A stretch of 11,721 nt of DNA, from NCBI GenBank assembly GCA_900756875.1, contig CAAELW010000085.1, forward strand, positions 1 through 11,721. The letters are read 5' to 3'. Origin of the DNA: Pasteurellaceae bacterium. Its GTDB lineage: Bacteria; Pseudomonadota; Gammaproteobacteria; Enterobacterales; Pasteurellaceae. Below the pieces are notes generated by a model, which worked only from the letters and a program-made list of their open reading frames with translations, made no database searches and was not told the DNA's origin. Numbering within the stretch: the first letter of the stretch is position 1; each line of letters begins with the position of its first letter. Of this stretch, positions 7,078 through 11,721 are shown in pieces. Both the position numbers and the translations under genes were made by a program.

Positions 7078-7110
7078 AAAAAGGCACAATATCGTGAAGC
7101 ATTATGCCTT
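7078..7110 (-). terminator. Intrinsic terminator of the DUF2301-like gene
   Basis: On the - strand AAGGCATAAT pairs with ATTGTGCCTT (one G-U pair) around a 10-nt loop, followed by five T. It begins 16 bases past the stop at 7126 and faces the tRNA terminator in the convergent gap. Confidence 0.8.
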
Positions 7111-7125
7111 TATCTATCAATCTTA

Positions 7126-7632
7126 TTAGATTTGATACTTTGTCTTATCGCCAATATCAAAGTGCAATGGCATTCGCCATTTTTGAACCGCAAGAATCAA
7201 TAATAATCCGCCGACAATCAACGATAAAATTCGAGCAATCCAACCCCCTTCAAATACCCAAGCAAACCAAAGTGCGGCGACAAATGCAGGTTGTAAATTT
7301 AATAGCGGTACTCTAAAACAGAAGTATTCTTTAAAACATAAACCGCCCAGTGTGACTAATGCACCACCTAACGCTAATTCATGCCAACCTAAAAGCGCAC
7401 ATAAGAGTGCAAGCCAGGTGGCAAATTGAAATGTTAAGCGGAAATGCTTTAAATAAATATGAAGCGATGATGCACAACAAGTTGCTGCAATCAATACGGC
7501 ACTTTGGGCCTGTTGAGGATACCAAGTTAAAGCCAAGATGCTAAATGCCGCAATCACAAAGCCTGTGCGATAAATAATGACGGTGAGTTTATCCCAAACA
7601 TCCATTGGAAATTCAATATGTGGATCAGCCAT
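7126..7632 (-). CDS. Small integral membrane protein, DUF2301-like, function unknown
   Basis: I recognise this 168-residue protein only as resembling the uncharacterised DUF2301 membrane family; no biochemical role is known to me. It has a short soluble N-terminus (1-16), then about five to six hydrophobic segments (roughly 17-37, 43-58, 67-83, 86-101, 113-127 and 132-150), and a polar C-terminus rich in charged residues. A KEYFCFR motif (101-107) and the following PLLNLQPAF lie between the fourth and fifth segments and are the most motif-like part. Several cysteines (52, 53, 78, 99, 105) are present. AAGGA is six bases before the ATG at 7632. The gene is 74 bases downstream of mpl, with a paired-uptake-signal hairpin between them and no clear promoter of its own, so it may depend on read-through from mpl. 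Confidence 0.8.
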   Translation of the reverse strand: MADPHIEFPMDVWDKLTVIIYRTGFVIAAFSILALTWYPQQAQSAVLIAATCCASSLHIYLKHFRLTFQFATWLALLCALLGWHELALGGALVTLGGLCFKEYFCFRVPLLNLQPAFVAALWFAWVFEGGWIARILSLIVGGLLLILAVQKWRMPLHFDIGDKTKYQI

Positions 7633-7657
7633 GCTATTTCCTTATTTTTGATGATAA

Positions 7658-7697
7658 AAAGTGCGGTCAAAAACACTCTCATTTTTGACCGCACTTT
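7658..7697 (-). terminator. Terminator of mpl built from an inverted pair of uptake signals
   Basis: Exact USS cores face each other: AAGTGCGGT at 7659-7667 (+) and ACCGCACTT at 7688-7696. Their flanks also pair, making a perfect 16-bp stem (7658-7673 with 7682-7697) with an 8-nt loop. It starts nine bases after the mpl stop, and the - strand continues with TT after the stem's TTT. Paired USS acting as intrinsic terminators are well described in Haemophilus. The same bases thus serve DNA uptake and probably transcription termination. Confidence 0.88.
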
Positions 7698-7706
7698 GCA
7701 TTGAGA

Positions 7707-9062
7707 TTATTTTAATCGATCTAAAATCTTTTGATGAATGCCACCAAAGCTACCGTTTGACATCACAAGAATCTGATCCGTTGGTTTCGCTTCAGCCACT
7801 ATCATATCCACTAATTTATCAATATTTCCTGTGTAATGTGCGGGTTGAACACATTGTCCGGCAATTTCAGCCACATCCCATGGAATATTATCTGGTTGTA
7901 GCATAAACACTGCATCAGCTCGCCCAAGTGCTGGTGCAATTTCATCTTTATGCACGCCCATTTTCATGGTGTTTGAACGAGGCTCTAATACGGCAAGAAT
8001 ACGTACGCCACCACCTACTTTGTCACGCAACGCAGTAAGTGTCGCCAGAATTGCTTCTGGATGGTGAGCGAAGTCATCATAAACCGTAATACCGTTTACT
8101 TCCCCCTTCACTTCTAAACGACGTTTTGCATTGATAAAGCTACCTAATGCCTGACATGCATCTTCAATTTTGACACTCGCATGGTAAGCGGCTGCAATTG
8201 CCATTAAAGCATTGTGCATATTGTGCTGTCCGACAATATTCCATTTCACTTCAGCCACTTTTTTACCGTAATGGAATACGGCAAATTCAGAACAATCATT
8301 AGTAATACGTTCCGCAAACCATTCTTTATCTTTACCGATAAATTGCTGTTCTGACCAACATCCCATATTGAGAGTTTCTTTCACACTCTGTTCATCTGCA
8401 AAAGAAAGAACACGTCCTGTGGAAGGAATAGTTCGGATCATATGATGGAATTGACGCTGGATCGCGTGAAGATCGTCGAAGATATCCGCATGATCGAAGC
8501 TGATATTGTTAATGATCAAAGTTTTTGGATTGTAATGTACAAATTTAGAGCGTTTATCAAAGAACGCCGTATCATATTCATCCGCTTCAATTACAAAGAA
8601 CTCACTTTCCCCTAAACGAGCAGAGGTACCAAAATTCCCCGCAATCCCACCGATTAGGAAACCGGGTTTTAGCCCATTTTGTTCTAAAATCCAGGTCAAC
8701 ATACCCGTTGTTGTGGTTTTACCATGTGTACCTGAAACCGCTAACACCCAACGATTACGCAATAAATGGTCGTGTAACCATTGAGGACCTGATGTGTAAG
8801 GCAAGGCATTATCCAAAACATATTCCACGCAAGGATTACCACGCTTCATGGCATTTCCGACAATCACCATATCGGGTGCAGGCTGAAGTTGAGCCACATC
8901 ATAATTAGGAATAATTTCAATGCCCTGCTCTTGTAAAAAAGTACTCATTGGTGGGTAAACATTGGTATCGGACCCCGTTACTTTATAACCCATTTGTTTG
9001 GCAATCATCGCAACACCACCCATAAAGGTACCGCAGATGCCTAAAATATGAATATGTTTCAT
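7707..9062 (-). CDS. mpl: UDP-N-acetylmuramate:L-alanyl-gamma-D-glutamyl-meso-diaminopimelate ligase
   Basis: Mpl is a cytoplasmic Mur-family ATP-dependent ligase that attaches the recycled tripeptide L-Ala-D-Glu-mDAP to UDP-MurNAc, bypassing MurC, MurD and MurE. The 451 residues match the family (457 in E. coli). It begins with the Rossmann-like MKHIHILGICGTFMGG. It has the ATP P-loop GTHGKTTT (111-118), the EADEYD acidic motif (159-164), the NNISFDHADIF motif (185-195), the GQHNMHNALMAIAAA motif (278-292) of the Mur central domain, and DDFAHHPEAI (329-338) of the C-terminal domain. GTFMGG and the EADEYDTAFFDKRSKF stretch are typical of Mpl rather than MurC. A purine-rich GAGAAGAAGA precedes the ATG at 9062. 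It probably has its own promoter, since the metC terminator lies just upstream. Confidence 0.96.
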   Translation of the reverse strand: MKHIHILGICGTFMGGVAMIAKQMGYKVTGSDTNVYPPMSTFLQEQGIEIIPNYDVAQLQPAPDMVIVGNAMKRGNPCVEYVLDNALPYTSGPQWLHDHLLRNRWVLAVSGTHGKTTTTGMLTWILEQNGLKPGFLIGGIAGNFGTSARLGESEFFVIEADEYDTAFFDKRSKFVHYNPKTLIINNISFDHADIFDDLHAIQRQFHHMIRTIPSTGRVLSFADEQSVKETLNMGCWSEQQFIGKDKEWFAERITNDCSEFAVFHYGKKVAEVKWNIVGQHNMHNALMAIAAAYHASVKIEDACQALGSFINAKRRLEVKGEVNGITVYDDFAHHPEAILATLTALRDKVGGGVRILAVLEPRSNTMKMGVHKDEIAPALGRADAVFMLQPDNIPWDVAEIAGQCVQPAHYTGNIDKLVDMIVAEAKPTDQILVMSNGSFGGIHQKILDRLK

Positions 9063-9093
9063 TCTTCTTCTCTAGTTACTAAAAATGCTGACT

Positions 9094-9122
9094 ATGATAA
9101 ATCAACTCAAAGATTGAGTAAA
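9094..9122 (-). promoter_or_regulatory. Candidate promoter of mpl
   Basis: On the - strand, TTTACT (-35, 9117-9122) and TATCAT (-10, 9094-9099) are separated by 17 bases and lie between the metC terminator and the mpl start. The hexamers are imperfect (4/6 and 5/6). A short palindrome ACTCAA-AGA-TTGAGT (9105-9119) fills most of the spacer. Confidence 0.35.
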
Positions 9123-9124
9123 TA

Positions 9125-9148
9125 AGGGCTGTTTACATAAACAGCCCT
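9125..9148 (-). terminator. Terminator hairpin of metC
   Basis: AGGGCTGTTT (9125-9134) and AAACAGCCCT (9139-9148) form a perfect 10-bp stem with a 4-nt loop, five bases past the metC stop at 9154. The - strand T-tract is interrupted (TTATTT), so termination may be incomplete and leak into mpl. Confidence 0.78.
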
Positions 9149-9153
9149 CTTTC

Positions 9154-10344
9154 TTATTTGATTCGTTCAAAGCCCGCTTGAAGATCAGCAATTAATTCAT
9201 CTGTGTCTTCAAATCCAATATGCAGACGAATTAATGATCCCGTTAATTTACGCTCAATACCTGGGCGAATTTTCGCAATTTCTTCTGGTTGATTGCATAA
9301 AATGAGCGATTCAAACCCGCCCCAAGAATAAGCCATTGTGAAAAGCTCAAAGTTATCCATAAAGGCAGAAAGCTCTTCGTCATTTAAACGTTTATGCAAT
9401 TCAAAAGAGAATAAACCGCTTGCGCCGGTAAAATCACGTTTAAAGTTTTCATGGCCTGGACAACTTGGTAGGGCTGGATGATAAACCGCTTTAACTTGTG
9501 GCTGTTCACTTAACCATTTGGCCACTTTTAAACTACTTTCGTGATGCTGTTTTAATCGTACACCTAAGGTGCGAATGCCACGAGCCGTCGTATAAGCGGA
9601 ATCGGCATCAACCATTTGTCCCATTAAATAGGAATGCTCACGCAATTTATCCCAAGTACGTGCATTAGCCACAGCAGTACCGATCATAATATCAGAATGC
9701 CCCACTAAATATTTCGTTCCTGCTTGAATAGAGATATCAATACCGTGTTCTAACGCTTTGAATAGTATGCCTCCAGCCCATGTATTATCGATCATAATGA
9801 CAATTTCAGGGCTCACTGCTCGAATCGCTTTAACAATCGCTGGAATATCAGGCACTTCCATCGTTAAAGAACTTGGAGATTCTAAAAATAAGACTTTGGT
9901 ATTTGGCTGCACGAGTTTGACAACATCTGCGCCTATCATTGGATCATAATAGGTCGTATCAATATGCATTTTTTTCAAAATCACATTGCAAAAATCTTGT
10001 GTCGGTTCATACGCTGCACCTGTCATTAAGACATGATCGCCAGTTTCCACAAATGATAAAATAGCATTTGTTACAGCAGCCGCCCCACAAGGATAAAGAT
10101 AACAACCTGTTCCGCCTTCCATTTCACACATTAAATCTTGAAGTGCAAAGTGTGTTAACGTGCCACGACGCCCGTAGAAAAGCTCTCCCTTGTAACGATT
10201 TTTTGTGCAATGTTTTTTATCTGCAATAGTCTCAAATACTAAAGAAGAAGCACGTTGGACAACGGGGTTTACAGCCCCTTGGGTAAAACGTTTCTTACGT
10301 CCGGCATGAACCAGTGTTGTTGATAAAGTATGATGTTCTGACAT
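9154..10344 (-). CDS. metC: Cystathionine beta-lyase MetC
   Basis: MetC is a cytoplasmic PLP enzyme that splits cystathionine into homocysteine, pyruvate and ammonia, the penultimate step of methionine synthesis by transsulfuration. The 396 residues match E. coli MetC (395). Expected active-site residues are present: Y57 and R60 in [11 protein letters not shown]112 in AYEPTQ, D186 in IDNTW, the PLP-binding K211 in [11 protein letters not shown]340-W341 in YSWGGFESL, and R373 in [10 protein letters not shown]. The SWGGFESL motif favours beta-lyase over cystathionine gamma-synthase. I set the start at the ATG 10344, which has AGGTG six bases upstream. A TTG at 10368 would add eight residues but has no Shine-Dalgarno. 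The gene is divergent from the peroxiredoxin. I see no MetJ-box tandem in the shared upstream region. Confidence 0.96.
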   Translation of the reverse strand: MSEHHTLSTTLVHAGRKKRFTQGAVNPVVQRASSLVFETIADKKHCTKNRYKGELFYGRRGTLTHFALQDLMCEMEGGTGCYLYPCGAAAVTNAILSFVETGDHVLMTGAAYEPTQDFCNVILKKMHIDTTYYDPMIGADVVKLVQPNTKVLFLESPSSLTMEVPDIPAIVKAIRAVSPEIVIMIDNTWAGGILFKALEHGIDISIQAGTKYLVGHSDIMIGTAVANARTWDKLREHSYLMGQMVDADSAYTTARGIRTLGVRLKQHHESSLKVAKWLSEQPQVKAVYHPALPSCPGHENFKRDFTGASGLFSFELHKRLNDEELSAFMDNFELFTMAYSWGGFESLILCNQPEEIAKIRPGIERKLTGSLIRLHIGFEDTDELIADLQAGFERIK

Positions 10345-10350
10345 ATATTT

Positions 10351-10355
10351 CACCT
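10351..10355 (-). promoter_or_regulatory. Ribosome binding site of metC (decides the start)
   Basis: AGGTG on the - strand lies six bases before the ATG at 10344. The upstream in-frame TTG at 10368 lies in an AT-rich stretch without purine-rich pairing, so translation from 10344 is preferred. Confidence 0.8.
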
Positions 10356-10402
10356 GTAACTTAGACAATATTAATTAATTCAATAGATAAAAACAGCTGT
10401 TA

Positions 10403-10411
10403 AAATGCGGT
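10403..10411 (+). repeat. Degenerate uptake signal (8 of 9)
   Basis: AAATGCGGT differs from the USS core by one base and is followed by CAATTTTTTT, an AT-rich tail. It sits in the divergent metC/peroxiredoxin regulatory region. It may be a decayed or nascent USS. Confidence 0.5.
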
Positions 10412-10420
10412 CAATTTTTT

Positions 10421-10426
10421 TAGAAT
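10421..10426 (+). promoter_or_regulatory. Candidate -10 of the peroxiredoxin gene
   Basis: TAGAAT matches the -10 consensus at five of six positions. The region 16-18 bases upstream has no good -35 hexamer. That would fit an activator-dependent promoter such as one under OxyR, but I cannot identify a full OxyR site. The leader would be about 50 bases. Confidence 0.35.
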
Positions 10427-10471
10427 ACTACCGAGTTTTTGCGTTAGCAAAATTTTTATTAACATTTATAT

Positions 10472-10475
10472 AGGA
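10472..10475 (+). promoter_or_regulatory. Ribosome binding site of the peroxiredoxin gene (decides the start)
   Basis: AGGA lies only three bases before the ATG at 10479 but nine bases before the ATG at 10485. The first spacing is too short for efficient initiation, so the second ATG is the better start. Confidence 0.75.
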
Positions 10476-10484
10476 ATTATGACT

Positions 10485-11087
10485 ATGGTATTAGTAACTC
10501 GTCAAGCTCCAGATTTTACTTCCTCTGCAGTTTTAGGCAATGGTGAAATCGTTAACAACTTCAATTTCAAAAAGCACGTTAATGGTAAAGCTGCGGTATT
10601 ATTCTTCTATCCACTAGACTTTACTTTCGTTTGCCCATCTGAATTAATCGCATTCGACCACCGTTATGAAGAATTCAAAAAACGCGGTGTAGAAGTTGTT
10701 GGTGTATCTATCGACTCAGAATTCACTCACAATGCATGGCGTAATACCCCAACTGAAAACGGCGGTATTGGTGCAGTTAAATATGCATTGGCTGCTGACG
10801 TTAAACACGAAATTGCTAAAGCATACGGTATCGAACACCCAGAAGAAGGTGTTGCATTACGTGCTTCATTCTTAATCGACAAAAACGGTGTTGTTCGCCA
10901 CCAAATCGTAAACGACTTACCATTAGGCCGTAACATCGATGAAATGTTACGTATGGTTGATGCGTTACAATTCCACGAAGAACACGGTGAAGTTTGCCCA
11001 GCTCAATGGGAAAAAGGCAAAGAAGGTATGAAAGACAGCCCTGAAGGTGTTGCTAAATACTTGAAACAAAACGCTGACAAACTTTAA
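10485..11087 (+). CDS. Typical 2-Cys peroxiredoxin (AhpC/TSA family)
   Basis: This is a cytoplasmic thiol peroxidase that reduces hydrogen peroxide and organic hydroperoxides. From the ATG at 10485 it has 200 residues, typical of the family. The peroxidatic cysteine is C50 in DFTFVCPSE, after the P43 loop YPLDFTF, and the resolving cysteine is C171 in HGEVCPAQW. A conserved arginine occurs in ALRASFLIDKNG. The GGIG motif seen in hyperoxidation-sensitive peroxiredoxins is present, but the C-terminal YF partner is not (the tail ends KYLKQNADKL). I chose 10485 over the in-frame ATG 10479 from ribosome-binding-site spacing. The codons look strongly biased to the AAA, GAA, GGT and CGT set, more than in neighbouring genes, suggesting high expression. 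No ahpF or other reductase gene is adjacent. It has its own terminator. Confidence 0.94.
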   Translation: MVLVTRQAPDFTSSAVLGNGEIVNNFNFKKHVNGKAAVLFFYPLDFTFVCPSELIAFDHRYEEFKKRGVEVVGVSIDSEFTHNAWRNTPTENGGIGAVKYALAADVKHEIAKAYGIEHPEEGVALRASFLIDKNGVVRHQIVNDLPLGRNIDEMLRMVDALQFHEEHGEVCPAQWEKGKEGMKDSPEGVAKYLKQNADKL

Positions 11088-11095
11088 TTTTTAAG

Positions 11096-11122
11096 AAAAA
11101 GCCACATTAAGTGGCTTTTTTT
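11096..11122 (+). terminator. Intrinsic terminator of the peroxiredoxin gene
   Basis: AAAAAGCCAC (11096-11105) pairs with GTGGCTTTTT (11111-11120) around an ATTAA loop, followed by more T. It begins eight bases after the stop. Confidence 0.93.
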
Positions 11123-11126
11123 ATTT

Positions 11127-11155
11127 TTGTAGATCCTTTAGAATGAACATATCTT
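11127..11155 (+). promoter_or_regulatory. Candidate promoter of pgsA
   Basis: TTGTAG (11127-11132) and TATCTT (11150-11155) are spaced 17 bases apart in the 55-base gap between the peroxiredoxin terminator and pgsA. Both hexamers are weak matches. A promoter is expected in this gap, but this exact placement is uncertain. Confidence 0.35.
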
Positions 11156-11161
11156 TAACCA

Positions 11162-11170
11162 AAGTGCGGT
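11162..11170 (+). repeat. DNA uptake signal sequence (USS), exact core, in the pgsA leader
   Basis: AAGTGCGGT, preceded by A and followed by TATTTTTAT, ends seven bases before the pgsA ATG. It occupies the place where a Shine-Dalgarno sequence would normally sit. Confidence 0.9.
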
Positions 11171-11177
11171 TATTTTT

Positions 11178-11721
11178 ATGAAATATAACATTCCCATTTT
11201 CCTGACGATTCTCCGAGTGATTTTAATCCCATTCTTCGTCTTGGCGTTTTATTTGCCTATCCCTTCTGCGCCTTTTATTACCACTCTTATTTTCTTTATC
11301 GCCGGTGTCACCGACTGGTTTGATGGCTATCTTGCTCGAAAATTAAAACAAACAACTCGTTTCGGTGCTTTCCTTGATCCTGTAGCTGATAAAGTGATGG
11401 TTATTACTGCGCTAGTATTAATTGTGGAATATCAACATTCTTTTTGGATTACTATTCCCGCTATTATCATGATTTCACGTGAAATCATAATCTCCGCTTT
11501 ACGCGAATGGATGGCTGAATTAGGTGAACGTAATAAAGTAGCCGTTTCATGGATGGGAAAAGTGAAAACCACCTCTCAAATGCTAGCTTTAGGTGGATTA
11601 CTCTGGCGATATAATGTCTATATGGAAACATTGGCAATCATACTTCTCTACTTGGCGGCAATCTTAACAGTATGGTCAATGCTCCAATACTTGAAAGCCG
11701 CAAAAGGCAGCTTATTAGATA
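11178..11721 (+). CDS. pgsA: CDP-diacylglycerol--glycerol-3-phosphate 3-phosphatidyltransferase, 3' end outside window
   Basis: PgsA is an inner-membrane CDP-alcohol phosphatidyltransferase that makes phosphatidylglycerol-phosphate from CDP-diacylglycerol and glycerol-3-phosphate, committing lipid to phosphatidylglycerol and cardiolipin. The 181 residues in the window begin [14 protein letters not shown], typical of the family's N-terminus (an amphipathic N-P-x-x-L-T-x-x-R type start). They contain the complete catalytic signature D46-x2-D49-G50-x2-A53-R54-x8-G63-x3-D67-x3-D71. Hydrophobic segments follow through residue 175. The family is about 182-185 residues long, so only a few codons are missing. 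The ATG at 11178 is the only plausible start, yet it has no real Shine-Dalgarno: an uptake signal occupies that place. It is the only gene reading through the right edge of the window. Confidence 0.95.
   Translation, partial: MKYNIPIFLTILRVILIPFFVLAFYLPIPSAPFITTLIFFIAGVTDWFDGYLARKLKQTTRFGAFLDPVADKVMVITALVLIVEYQHSFWITIPAIIMISREIIISALREWMAELGERNKVAVSWMGKVKTTSQMLALGGLLWRYNVYMETLAIILLYLAAILTVWSMLQYLKAAKGSLLD

Noticed and set aside
7270..7278. AAGTGCGGC in the DUF2301-like gene, and ACGGCACTT at 7496-7504
   Set aside because: Each is one base off the uptake-signal core and lacks a convincing extension. Single 8-of-9 matches are expected by chance.
10383..10400. Possible OxyR site beginning ATAGATAAAAACAG upstream of the peroxiredoxin
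   Set aside because: Only the first ATAG half fits. The spaced repeats of the OxyR consensus are not present.

Overview
This window looks like an ordinary core chromosomal segment of a Pasteurellaceae bacterium, most probably Haemophilus or a close relative. The main evidence is seven exact copies of the Haemophilus-type DNA uptake signal (AAGTGCGGT or its complement) in 11.7 kb, together with an AT-rich base composition and gammaproteobacterial housekeeping genes. I see no phage, transposase, integrase, CRISPR array or toxin-antitoxin module, and no gene cluster that looks like an undescribed system. The most unusual stretch is non-coding: a dense set of inverted repeats between rlmKL and znuA.

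Layout from left to right. At 1-1239 (+) lies the C-terminal two thirds of a KefB/KefC-type potassium/proton antiporter, cut by the window edge. It converges on rlmKL (1276-3411, -) across a shared terminator. A 291-base gap (3412-3702) holds the rlmKL promoter, the structured element and the znuA terminator. Then come znuA (3703-4689, -), tcdA (4856-5617, -) and mltA (5617-6744, -). The last two overlap by one base (TAATG). Divergent from mltA is an initiator tRNA-Met gene (6936-7012, +). It converges on a small DUF2301-like membrane protein gene (7126-7632, -), which lies downstream of mpl (7707-9062, -). metC follows (9154-10344, -), divergent from a 2-Cys peroxiredoxin gene (10485-11087, +). 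The window closes inside pgsA (11178 onward, +), which lacks only its last few codons.

Functional links. MltA cleaves murein to anhydromuropeptides and Mpl reloads the recycled tripeptide onto UDP-MurNAc, so the two act at opposite ends of cell-wall recycling. RlmKL, TcdA and the initiator tRNA belong to translation (23S rRNA methylation, ct6A37 formation in ANN-decoding tRNAs, initiation). MetC feeds methionine synthesis, the peroxiredoxin and KefC concern peroxide and electrophile stress, ZnuA captures periplasmic zinc, and PgsA makes the precursor of phosphatidylglycerol. Apart from mltA-tcdA and possibly mpl-DUF2301, most genes have their own terminators and appear to be separate transcription units.

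Three starts were set by inspection of upstream sequence: tcdA at the ATG 5617, metC at the ATG 10344 and the peroxiredoxin at the ATG 10485.
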